Shown: piece by piece, positions 13,980 to 22,124 of the stretch | Numbering within the stretch: position 1 is the first letter of the stretch | Layout of the letters: each line of letters begins with the position of its first letter | IMG/VR virus record: IMGVR_UViG_3300045806_000011 | Span: 1 to 41,915 of that record | DNA: 41,915 nt | From: a virus | Direction: 5' to 3' (one strand) | Program-made: the position numbers and the translations under genes | The notes under the pieces: generated by a model | Told to the model about the DNA's origin: nothing | What the model saw: the letters and a program-made list of their open reading frames with translations, nothing else | Databases searched by the model: none

Positions 13980-16201
13980 AATCCCCCATCCTCGGCGGCT
14001 TCTCCCGCGCCCGCTCAGGCGATCTTGCGTCCGGAGAAGCGTATAATTTATTCCTCGAAATCGTGGAATCCAAGGACGGCAAGGCCCCCGGCGCCCTCTA
14101 CAATACGGCCGGCCTCGATCTTGTCGGCACCCTCGGTTACGGCCCGATCCGTGGCGTCCACAAACTCGGCGACACGCTCTATGTCGTGTCCGGCCCGCAA
14201 GTCTGGTCTGTGACCGCCAACGGAACGCCAACGCTCTGCGGCAACATTGGACTTCGCAACACGCCGGTTTCGATGTTCGACAACGGCGCGCAGTGCATGA
14301 TTGTGGATGGTGTTGGCGCATGGCTCGTGCCGGGCGGCATCCCGTTGACCGGTGGAGCGATCGAAGCGACGGGCGGGCTGTATGCCGTCAACGACACCAT
14401 CACCTTAAGGCCCACGACCGGCGGCCAAAGCGCCTATCCGATCCTGACAGTGACAACTGTTTCCAATACCCCGGCGACAACGGTTTCGCTGCCGAACAAG
14501 GGGACGTCCTACGGCTCTGCGGCAAGCGCGGCGACAACCCCGATTGCGGGCAGTCCCGGCGCTGGAGCCGGGCTGAAAGTGAACATCGACGCAACGGCGT
14601 TCGGCCCGATCGCAGCCATCAACATCGCCGCTGGCGGCGCGGGCTATGCTGTCGGTAACACCGGCCTGATAATGACCGGCTCCAGCGATGCCGCCTACCT
14701 CGTGACTGCGGTTAGCGGCGGCGCCGTGACCGGGATCATGCTGACATCGCCCGGCACGGCGTACGCCACCTATGGCGGGGCGACCACGACGATAGGCCCC
14801 GGAGCACCGACGAACGCCGGATGGGGCTTAACGCTCAACATCACCGCAGCGGGTGGCCCGATCCTGTCGGCAGTCGTCGCGAACGGCGGGCAAGGCTACG
14901 CCGTCGGCAATATCGGATTCGTTTCCGGCGGGTCGGGCGATGCGACCTACCAAGTCACCGCCATCGGCACGAATGGCGCCGTGACCGGCTTCACCGTGAC
15001 GCAGGGCGGCGCGCTGCTGACGATGCCGCTATCGTTCAAGCAGCAATCGACGTCCGGTTCCGGCGCGAACTTCGAGTTATATGCCCCGACATTCGGCGCG
15101 TTTGTCGGGCTGGTTCCGATCACGGTGCCGTTCTCCGGCCCGATAATGGGCGCGATCAGTGACGGTTTCGGGTTGCTGATCTTCCTCGGCTCACAGAACA
15201 TAGCGATGTCGGATGAGCTGGACCTCTCGACGTGGGGCGCGCTGAATTACGACGTTGCCGACCAGTCGCCGGACAAGTGCATCTCGCTCGTGGTGATCCA
15301 TGACGAAGCCTATGTGCTGAAGGAAAAGAACACCGAAGTATGGGTGGATGGCGGCCTTGCGGGGTTTGCGTTCCAGCCGATGACCGGCGTTCACATGGAA
15401 TACGGCTGTGTCGCCGCGTTCTCGCCCGTGAAGATCGGGGAGCACCTGATCTGGCTATCCCGTAACGAGCAAGGCCAAGGGCTTGTCGTCAAGGCGTCTG
15501 CCTATCAGGTCGCGCCGATTTCGACGCAGGCGATGGTGGCGGAGTTCGATACCTACGCGCAGCTTGGCGATGCAATCGGCTACGCGCGGCAGCAGGGCGG
15601 CCACACGTTCTACGTCTTGACGTTCCCCGAAGCGGACCAGACGTGGTGCTACGACATGACCGCGAGCGATCTGGCGGGGTATCCCGTGTGGACCCGGTTG
15701 GCGTCGTTCTCGGCCGGCGCGTGGCATCGGCATTGGGGAAACTGCTTCACCCCGTGGGGTGGCTACGTGACCGGGCAGGCGACATCAGGCGGTGCCGGCG
15801 TCCTGGGCGACTACCGGAACGGCAACCTCTATGCGTTCAACCCCAACACGCTGACCGACAACGGCACGCAACGGCGCTGGCTCCGGCGGTGGCGGGCGTT
15901 GGCACAGGGCAGTATCGCGGCGAAGCGGTTCTCGTCGCTTGTGGTGGCGATGCAGACCGGCGCGGGTGTGAAGGCAGGATCGGCGCCGCAACTGGTGCTG
16001 CGCTGGTCCGACGACGGCGGGGCGACGTGGAGCGGCGAGCGGATCGTAGCGGCCGGCGCATTGGGCGCGACATCGCAGCGGATACGGTTCAACCGGCTCG
16101 GCTCGACCCGGCGGGTCGGCGGGAGCGATCGGATCTTCGAGTTGTCGTCCAGCGACCCATTTATGACGGCGCTGCTTGACGCGGATGTGGATGCGTCATG
16201 A
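13976..16201 (+). CDS. Tail adaptor, P22 gp10-like, with a Gly-rich inserted domain
   Basis: The N-terminal 125 residues (ESKDGKAPGALYNTAGLDLV, HKLGDTLYVVSG) and residues about 372-741 (AYVLKEKNTEVWVDGG, HMEYGCVAAFSPVKIGEHL, WLSRNEQGQG, RWSDDGGATWSGER) match the P22 gp10 stabilisation family that closes the portal channel under gp4. Residues about 129-371 are a Gly/Ala/Thr-rich beta domain with repeats such as INIAAGGAGYAVGNTGLIMT and VVANGGQGYAVGNIGFVSGG, absent from the 472-residue P22 protein. That insert probably accounts for the total of 741 residues. It may be an extra binding or decoration domain. Overlaps both neighbours by four bases. Confidence 0.8.
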   Translation: MKSPILGGFSRARSGDLASGEAYNLFLEIVESKDGKAPGALYNTAGLDLVGTLGYGPIRGVHKLGDTLYVVSGPQVWSVTANGTPTLCGNIGLRNTPVSMFDNGAQCMIVDGVGAWLVPGGIPLTGGAIEATGGLYAVNDTITLRPTTGGQSAYPILTVTTVSNTPATTVSLPNKGTSYGSAASAATTPIAGSPGAGAGLKVNIDATAFGPIAAINIAAGGAGYAVGNTGLIMTGSSDAAYLVTAVSGGAVTGIMLTSPGTAYATYGGATTTIGPGAPTNAGWGLTLNITAAGGPILSAVVANGGQGYAVGNIGFVSGGSGDATYQVTAIGTNGAVTGFTVTQGGALLTMPLSFKQQSTSGSGANFELYAPTFGAFVGLVPITVPFSGPIMGAISDGFGLLIFLGSQNIAMSDELDLSTWGALNYDVADQSPDKCISLVVIHDEAYVLKEKNTEVWVDGGLAGFAFQPMTGVHMEYGCVAAFSPVKIGEHLIWLSRNEQGQGLVVKASAYQVAPISTQAMVAEFDTYAQLGDAIGYARQQGGHTFYVLTFPEADQTWCYDMTASDLAGYPVWTRLASFSAGAWHRHWGNCFTPWGGYVTGQATSGGAGVLGDYRNGNLYAFNPNTLTDNGTQRRWLRRWRALAQGSIAAKRFSSLVVAMQTGAGVKAGSAPQLVLRWSDDGGATWSGERIVAAGALGATSQRIRFNRLGSTRRVGGSDRIFELSSSDPFMTALLDADVDAS

Positions 16202-18006
16202 GCAAGCCGACGCAAATACTGTCCCCGCGGCAGCCGATAGCTGATCCCAACGGTTTCATCACGCATGACTGGTATCGCTCGCTCAACGGCCTGTTCAGCA
16301 AACTCTCCGCCGGGGCATCGTCCGGCTCGGCAGCCGCATCCGCAAATTCCGCAAATTCCGCGACTTTGGCGCAGATCGCGGCGGGTGGTGAAAATGGGCT
16401 TCCGACATGGGGCGATCTGGTCGCCGCGATCCAGGCAACGGCGGCGTATGCGCAGAGCTTGACAACAATCACGCTACTGTCTGATCTGAGTGGACCGGGC
16501 AAGGTCGGCGAAATTTATCTCAACGAGGCCGACGGTAATCTCTACAAGTGGGTAGTCGTTGAGGGCAAGGGCTATTGGGTCTCTTACATCCTGACGCCGG
16601 AGCAGGCGAGCGCGCTGTCTGCGACGCAGATTGCGGCATTGAACCTCGCCACGATCGCCGGGCAGATCACCACAACGCAGATATCCAACAACGCCATCCA
16701 GACGCCGAATTTAGGGGCCGGGTGCGTCGAAGCGGGCAACCTGGCGGCCGGATCGGTGACGACTGCCGCGCTTGCCGTCGGGTCAAGCACCAATCTCTGT
16801 TGGAACTCCTGCATGGAGATCGGCAGCGACGGGTGGGCTGCCCAGTCGTCACAAACCATCACGGGGTGGGGCACTACCTACGAGGTTCCGGTACTCGACC
16901 CGACGTGGCGGCTTCCGGGCTTCGGTTCCGGGTATATCAACGTTGCGAATCCGCTGACGACATCGGATGTGATGTTGTTGGCATGGAGTCCGAACGGCAC
17001 GGACGCGACGCCGGTCAACGGCATACCAACAACGGCGGGCGCTATCGTGGAGGCGTCCGCTCAACTGATGCCGCACCGCTGCGGCGGGCGCGTTTTGCTG
17101 GAATGGCTGGATGCTACGGGCACGTTCATTTCCTGGGCGGTCGGCACGCGCGTTGTGCAGGCCGCGCCGGCGAACGGCAATGCGCTAACCAGTTACGGGC
17201 AAAGTTGGCTGTCTGCTACCGCTCCGACGAATGCGAAGTTCGTGGTTGCCTACGTGGAAGGCTTCAACGACGGCGCGGCAGACATCGCCGCAATCCTCGG
17301 CGCCGATCCATACCTGTTCTTCACCGAGTTTAGCGTAGGCCCCGGCGTGCCGAACTCGACAAGCCCGCAGCCGTGGTCACCGGGCGGCGTGTCCTCGATC
17401 TCCGGGGGGATGATTAAGACCCGCACACTCCAAGCGGATCGGTTGCTTGCGAACTCGATTACCGCAAACGAGATGGGGGCAAACTCGGTTGTGTTCGGCA
17501 CGGTGGCGGCGGGCGCGATCAAGTCGGCGCAGATCGCGGCGGGCGAAGTCTACGCCGTTAACCTTGCGTCCGACACCCTGATTACCTTGTCCGCGCAGAT
17601 CGGCAACGCGCTGATCCTGAACGCGCATATCGGGAATTTGCAGGTTGATAACCTGAAGATCGCGAACAATGCGGTGTCAACGTCGGCATCCGGTTCCGGC
17701 ACGGGCGGATCGGCGTCTATATCCATCACTTCGCGCGGTGGAATTGTCCAAATCATTGGACAAATGTTATATGACGGCACCAATTGGGCAACAAGCACGC
17801 AAATGACCCTATCAAGGAGCGGCACGGTGCTGCGGTCGTATAGCCCGGTATTCTATATCCCCGGCGGCACAAACCCGGTTCCCGCGGAGATAGTCTACTT
17901 GGACGCACCCGGAGCCGGAACATTCACCTATACGCTGTCGATCGCTAGTTACTGGCGCTACGGCTCCCCGAACGTCACCCTTATCGGTATGGCAATCGAC
18001 AAATGA
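16198..18006 (+). CDS. Tail fibre or tailspike protein (602 aa)
   Basis: The start overlaps the gp10-like stop (ATGA). The N-terminus, MSKPTQILSPRQPIADPNGF with HDWYRSLNGLFSKL, is a usual virion-attachment segment of podovirus fibres. Residues 130-195 and 405-500 contain repeats of the type ITTTQISNNAIQTPNLGAG and LLANSITANEMGANSVVFGT, seen in the central and C-terminal parts of host-specificity (J-like) and fibre proteins. The end has a beta-rich domain, ITSRGGIVQIIGQMLYDG. No pectate-lyase-like enzymatic motif is obvious. No signal peptide is present, in contrast to the fibre at 11396. Confidence 0.8.
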   Translation: MSKPTQILSPRQPIADPNGFITHDWYRSLNGLFSKLSAGASSGSAAASANSANSATLAQIAAGGENGLPTWGDLVAAIQATAAYAQSLTTITLLSDLSGPGKVGEIYLNEADGNLYKWVVVEGKGYWVSYILTPEQASALSATQIAALNLATIAGQITTTQISNNAIQTPNLGAGCVEAGNLAAGSVTTAALAVGSSTNLCWNSCMEIGSDGWAAQSSQTITGWGTTYEVPVLDPTWRLPGFGSGYINVANPLTTSDVMLLAWSPNGTDATPVNGIPTTAGAIVEASAQLMPHRCGGRVLLEWLDATGTFISWAVGTRVVQAAPANGNALTSYGQSWLSATAPTNAKFVVAYVEGFNDGAADIAAILGADPYLFFTEFSVGPGVPNSTSPQPWSPGGVSSISGGMIKTRTLQADRLLANSITANEMGANSVVFGTVAAGAIKSAQIAAGEVYAVNLASDTLITLSAQIGNALILNAHIGNLQVDNLKIANNAVSTSASGSGTGGSASISITSRGGIVQIIGQMLYDGTNWATSTQMTLSRSGTVLRSYSPVFYIPGGTNPVPAEIVYLDAPGAGTFTYTLSIASYWRYGSPNVTLIGMAIDK

Positions 18007-18635
18007 CACTATCGGCAGATTACATATCAGATCGCGATCAGGTTGCGATTGTTCAGTTGGATGGTTCCGGGAATATAATTCAGTCTGCCTTGGTCCCGTC
18101 TTCTGCGGCCGATCAGCACCTTGCCGGCGTCGCGGGGTCGATTGCGTTGACTGTAGCGGTAGCGACGGGGTTAAATCCATACGCACCGCAGACATATATC
18201 AACGGAACTGTTACAACAGTCGCCGCTCCAGTCGTGCCGCTTGCGACACTCCAAGCCACCGCGGCCACGCAGATTGATGCCGCCGCGGAAGCCGCCCGGC
18301 TTCTGTGGATCACCAACGGATGTGGTCAATCGTTGGAATACAACGCTCTGGAAGCCGAGACGGCTTCCGCTACGGCTGCGCCGGACCCGCTGGACCCGAC
18401 GGTGTATCCTTGGCTCGGAACGGAACTGGCGGCGCAGATCGCGGCGGGCAACACCACTATGACGCTGCGGCAAGTGGCCGCGATGAACGCCGCGCAGATC
18501 GCGGCATGGAAAGCTGCGGGCATTGCTATCCGGCAAACGCGGCGGACTGCGAAATTGCAGATTGCGGCGGCGCCCACCGCGGCGGCCATTGATGCGATTG
18601 TGGCGGGCGTGACGTGGCCGGCGGGTCCGTCTTGA
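18003..18635 (+). CDS. Tail-associated protein (210 aa)
   Basis: The ATG overlaps the fibre stop by four bases. Residues 80-115 (ATAATQIDAAAEAARLLWIT, then YNALEAETAS) and the later AAMNAAQIAAWKAAGIAIRQ pattern resemble phage proteins of the DUF4376/tail-fibre-associated type that sit after a fibre gene. Such proteins are thought to be fibre components or assembly factors; the evidence here is weak. The N-terminal 70 residues are beta-rich. No signal peptide or enzyme motif is visible. Confidence 0.65.
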   Translation: MTLSADYISDRDQVAIVQLDGSGNIIQSALVPSSAADQHLAGVAGSIALTVAVATGLNPYAPQTYINGTVTTVAAPVVPLATLQATAATQIDAAAEAARLLWITNGCGQSLEYNALEAETASATAAPDPLDPTVYPWLGTELAAQIAAGNTTMTLRQVAAMNAAQIAAWKAAGIAIRQTRRTAKLQIAAAPTAAAIDAIVAGVTWPAGPS

Positions 18636-19204
18636 CGATTATCTTGGCACTCCCACGCTGCCGCACGGCATGGCTGGCCCGCTTCCTCACATACCGCGAT
18701 TGGCACTGCGGCCATGACGTGTTGCCGCACATGCGAACGATGGCTGATGTCGCCGCATGGTTCGATCGACCTCGCACGAACACGGCCGAAACCGGCGCCG
18801 CGGCATGGTGGCGGCTGATCCCTTCTGGCGTCCGCATCGTCACGGTTCGGCGTCCGGTTGCCGAGGTGGCGGAAAGCCTTGCGCGCTTCGGGTTTGATCC
18901 CGCAATTACGATCGCCGGCCTGCGGCGCATGGACGCGAAGTTGGACCAGATCGAGCGGCGCGTGGCGGGTGTGCTTTCCGTGCGCTTCGCCGATTTGGCT
19001 CGTGAGGACGTTTGCGCTCGGGTGCTTGAGTCGTGCCTGCCATATCCGCACGACCATGCCTGGTGGGCATCCTTGGCGGATGTGAACGTGCAAGCCGACC
19101 TCCCGGCGATGGTGCGGTATTGTCACGAGCACGCCGCGGCGCTGAATGGATTGGCCGATGAGGCAATGGTTGCTTCTAAGGCACGGAAAGTGCTAATACA
19201 CTGA
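18632..19204 (+). CDS. Sulfotransferase-like P-loop protein
   Basis: From TTG 18632 (overlapping the previous stop as TTGA) the protein reads MTIILALPRCRTAWLARFLT. ALPRxRTAWL matches the phosphate-binding loop of sulfotransferase-type P-loop proteins, which also have a downstream RxxxxxxxS motif, here VTVRRPVAEVAESLARFG. The protein is short (about 190 residues) and lacks an obvious full substrate domain. Phages carry comparable small proteins near fibre genes, of unknown role. GTG 18614 is an alternative start six codons earlier. Catalysis of sulfate transfer is not shown; nucleotide binding is a reasonable guess. Confidence 0.65.
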   Translation: MTIILALPRCRTAWLARFLTYRDWHCGHDVLPHMRTMADVAAWFDRPRTNTAETGAAAWWRLIPSGVRIVTVRRPVAEVAESLARFGFDPAITIAGLRRMDAKLDQIERRVAGVLSVRFADLAREDVCARVLESCLPYPHDHAWWASLADVNVQADLPAMVRYCHEHAAALNGLADEAMVASKARKVLIH

Positions 19205-19267
19205 TCGACCATACCGGCATGGGACTTTCCGGGCATCTCTGGTTTTCGTGGAGTTGTCCGGATGCCT
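19197..19267 (+). promoter_or_regulatory. Promoter plus leader, copy 3 (before the ejection genes)
   Basis: TACACT (19197-19202) serves as a -10. Stem 1 is shorter here, CCGG 19214-19217 with CCGG 19229-19232. Stem 2 pairs GGGCATCT 19231-19238 with GGATGCCT 19260-19267 (eight pairs, two of them wobble). ATG 19262-19264 of the next gene lies in stem 2. GGAG at 19250-19253 is a good ribosome site located in the loop. This copy shares CGACCATACCGGCATGG with copy 5. Confidence 0.6.
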
Positions 19268-20104
19268 TTTGGCGCGATTCTAGCGGGTGGCCTGCTTTCC
19301 GGCGCCGGGTCTATATTTTCCGGACTGATGGGCAGTAATGCCGCGAAAGACGCCGCGAAAACGCAAGCGTCTGCGGAGACTGCGGCCACCAACGCCGAGC
19401 TTGGCATGTTCAACACGGCGCAATCGGATATCGCGCCATGGTTGTCGGGCGGACAGAACGCACTCGCCGCTCTGCAAAAGGCGCTTGGCATCGGGCCGGG
19501 AGGAACTGGCGCGACAAACCCTCTTCTGACGATGCTCGGCATCGGCGCGGACGGGAAGCCGACGGGCAGCGGCATTAACCCCGCCACATTCCAGGCGTCG
19601 CCCGGCTATCAGTTCCAGTTGCAGCAGGGCTTGAACGGAGTAACGAACTCGGCCGCGGCGGCGGGTGGATTGGGTGGAAACGCTCTGAAGGCGTTGCAGG
19701 GGTATGGCAGCGGCCTCGCGAACCAATCGTGGAGCCAATATCTCGGCAACGTCAACACTGGATGGCAGGGGCTGATCGGCAATCTGTCGGGGCTTTCCGG
19801 GCAAGGCGCGGGTGCCGCCGGCACGATGGGCAATCAGGCGCTTGCGACCGGCGGACAGATCGGTAGCAACGTCACCGGAGCGGGCGCGGCTGCGGCGGCG
19901 GGCACGATGGGCAGCACGAACGCGCTGGCGGGCGGGATCACAGGCGCGACGGGCGGGTTGAGTAATGCGGCGATGCTGTATGCGCTGATGAGCCAGGGCC
20001 AAACCGGCGCGCTGCCGACGGCAGCGCAGTTCAACACCGCAGCGCAGACCTCTCCATTCATGGCGTCCGGCGGATTGATGAACTATCAGCAGCCGGGCGG
20101 CTAA
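19262..20104 (+). CDS. Putative DNA-ejection (transfer) protein (280 aa)
   Basis: The N-terminus is a Gly-rich hydrophobic segment (ILAGGLLSGAGSIFSGLMGS) typical of podovirus internal proteins that insert into the host envelope. Residues 115-190 (SPGYQFQLQQGLNGVTNSAA, GLANQSWSQYLGNVNTGWQG) match the pattern of proteins annotated as DNA transfer protein in phages with T7-like or P22-like ejection sets. The rest is low-complexity Gly/Ala/Asn. The sequence has the right position after the tail genes and before another ejection protein. Pore formation is inferred from the family. Confidence 0.7.
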   Translation: MPFGAILAGGLLSGAGSIFSGLMGSNAAKDAAKTQASAETAATNAELGMFNTAQSDIAPWLSGGQNALAALQKALGIGPGGTGATNPLLTMLGIGADGKPTGSGINPATFQASPGYQFQLQQGLNGVTNSAAAAGGLGGNALKALQGYGSGLANQSWSQYLGNVNTGWQGLIGNLSGLSGQGAGAAGTMGNQALATGGQIGSNVTGAGAAAAAGTMGSTNALAGGITGATGGLSNAAMLYALMSQGQTGALPTAAQFNTAAQTSPFMASGGLMNYQQPGG

Positions 20105-20105
20105 T

Positions 20106-22124
20106 ATGGCAATCGACCCCGCGATCTCCCTCGGCTTCCAGCCGGCGCAACTCGGCCAGCAGTTCAATCCCGGCGCGACGGTCCAGGCCGCCAACAACCT
20201 CATGGCGTTCCAGCAGTCGATGCAGGCGCAGAAGTCCGCAAACGCCTTGCGCGGCATCCTGTCGCAGCCTGGCGCCGTGGATGGCACCGGCAACCCGTCC
20301 GACGACGCCATGAAGCAGATCATGGCCGTTGATCCCGGTATCGGTATGAAGTTCAAGCAAAACGCCTTGGTTGATCAGGAGCGGCAACTTCGGCTTGGTG
20401 TTTTGAAGACGGATGCGTTCGCCAAGAAGCAGGACATGATGGACGAGGGTTATGCCCCGTTGCTGGAAACCTACGAAGAAAGCATTAAGGCGGGCAAGAC
20501 GCCGGAAGCCGCGCTGGTTGAGGCACAGGATGGCTTGACCAAGGCGAATGAGCGGTTAATGCAGGGTGGGTTTCTGTCCGAAGATGAACAGAGGCGGTTG
20601 CCGACAAAGTTCGATCCGCTCCAGATGCGGCAGTATTTGGCTTCGTCGCAGCAAGTCCGGGACTGGCGGAAGGATCAGTTGCAGGAGAGGCGGCTCGACG
20701 CCACGATGCAGCACCAGCAAGATTTAGATCAGCGCGCCGACGACCGTGTGAACCGTGCCGGCTGGCAAGTCATGACCGACCCGACGGCGAAAGACAAGGA
20801 CGGCAACCCGGTCCAATATCGCTACAATGCGGGCACGGGGGAATCCACCACGCTCGCGGGCAACGAGCCGTATCATCCGGGCGGCGCGGCGAAGGTTGGC
20901 GTGGAGACAAAGGCACCCGCCGCCGGAAGTAGCGTGGCGGACAACCAATCCGTTGAAGCCGACATCAAGAAAGAACACCCGGACTGGAGCGCCGGACAGA
21001 TCGCGCTTGAGGCCAAGGCGCGCATCCGCTCTGCATCGGCGCCCAACCTTCCCGGCGATGCCCCGCTGACCGATGAGGCGATCAACTACGCCGCCGAAAT
21101 CTACCGCAAGACCGGCAACATGCCGTCGTTCGGCATGAGCAAATACGGCGCGTCCGATCGCAGGCGCATCATCAATCAGGCCGCGGGCAACGCTCGTGAT
21201 GCCGGGTCTGACGCTGGCGGCGATCTCGTTACCCGCGCCGTCATCACCGCCGACAAGGGCGCGCTCACCAAATTGACGGCGCAGAGGGCCGCCATCACCT
21301 CGTTTGAGGAAACCGCAGTCAAGAACGGCGATATCCTCGTTGATCTGGCGCAGAAGGTTGACAAGACCGGCGTTCCGGTTGTCGAGCGATGGTTGCGGGC
21401 CGGGCGGAAGTCCATTGAGGGCGACGTTGATGTGTCCAAGTTCGACGCTCAGTTGCAGCTCTACGGCACCGAAGTCGCGAAGATCATGACCAACCCGAAT
21501 CTGACGGGCGTGTTGTCGGATTCCGCGCGCAGGGAAGTCCAGGAGTTCTTGCCGAAGGGTGCCACTTACGAGCAGATCAAGGGCTTGCATGAACTGCTGA
21601 AGGGTGACTTCGGACGGCGGACGGACGCACTCAATAACGAGATTTCGTCCATCCGGACGGAAATGGGCGATGCGGCGGGCGCGGGGAAGAAGAAGGCCGA
21701 CGTCGAGACGCCAGCAAAGGCCGACGCTCCCGCGAAGGCGGCTCCGAGCACAAAGGAAATCCAGACGTTCGGCGCCACGCCGGCCGACATGGAAGCTATC
21801 TCCCAATTGCCAAAAGGCACGCGCTTCCGCGGTGCTGACGGCAAGACCTATGAAACGCATACAGACCCAAAGCCGAAATCAGCGGCGCAACCGCCCGAAG
21901 GCGGCCACCCGATCCCCGCAGATCGCGCCGGCGACAAGGACGGCACGACATACAACAACGGCCAATGGGTGAAGCGTGGCGGGTATGTGGTGCCGAACAC
22001 CGCGGCGGCGCCCGCGAAAGACGACCCGCTTGCCGCGGCACGGGCCGCCATCGCTGCCGGAGCCGACCGGGAGAAGGTGATCGCGCGATTGAAGCAGAAC
22101 AAGATTGATCCGGGGAATTTGTGA
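20106..22124 (+). CDS. Putative internal or ejection protein (672 aa)
   Basis: The ATG lies one base after the previous stop. The protein is long, mostly helical and highly charged. It opens with AISLGFQPAQLGQQFNPGAT, and its middle is rich in coiled coil (WRKDQLQERRLDATMQHQQD). The C-terminal third has KADVETPAKADAPAKAAP-type low-complexity linkers. Position between a membrane-inserting ejection protein and the giant polyvalent protein favours packaging into the virion and release with the DNA. A helical C-terminus, AIAAGADREKVIARLKQNKI, ends at a stop overlapping the giant gene's start. No enzymatic motif is recognised. Confidence 0.65.
   Translation: MAIDPAISLGFQPAQLGQQFNPGATVQAANNLMAFQQSMQAQKSANALRGILSQPGAVDGTGNPSDDAMKQIMAVDPGIGMKFKQNALVDQERQLRLGVLKTDAFAKKQDMMDEGYAPLLETYEESIKAGKTPEAALVEAQDGLTKANERLMQGGFLSEDEQRRLPTKFDPLQMRQYLASSQQVRDWRKDQLQERRLDATMQHQQDLDQRADDRVNRAGWQVMTDPTAKDKDGNPVQYRYNAGTGESTTLAGNEPYHPGGAAKVGVETKAPAAGSSVADNQSVEADIKKEHPDWSAGQIALEAKARIRSASAPNLPGDAPLTDEAINYAAEIYRKTGNMPSFGMSKYGASDRRRIINQAAGNARDAGSDAGGDLVTRAVITADKGALTKLTAQRAAITSFEETAVKNGDILVDLAQKVDKTGVPVVERWLRAGRKSIEGDVDVSKFDAQLQLYGTEVAKIMTNPNLTGVLSDSARREVQEFLPKGATYEQIKGLHELLKGDFGRRTDALNNEISSIRTEMGDAAGAGKKKADVETPAKADAPAKAAPSTKEIQTFGATPADMEAISQLPKGTRFRGADGKTYETHTDPKPKSAAQPPEGGHPIPADRAGDKDGTTYNNGQWVKRGGYVVPNTAAAPAKDDPLAAARAAIAAGADREKVIARLKQNKIDPGNL

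Noticed and set aside
12987-14321. Minus-strand frame across the gp4-like gene
   Set aside because: Arg-rich, antisense to well-supported genes, no recognisable domain.
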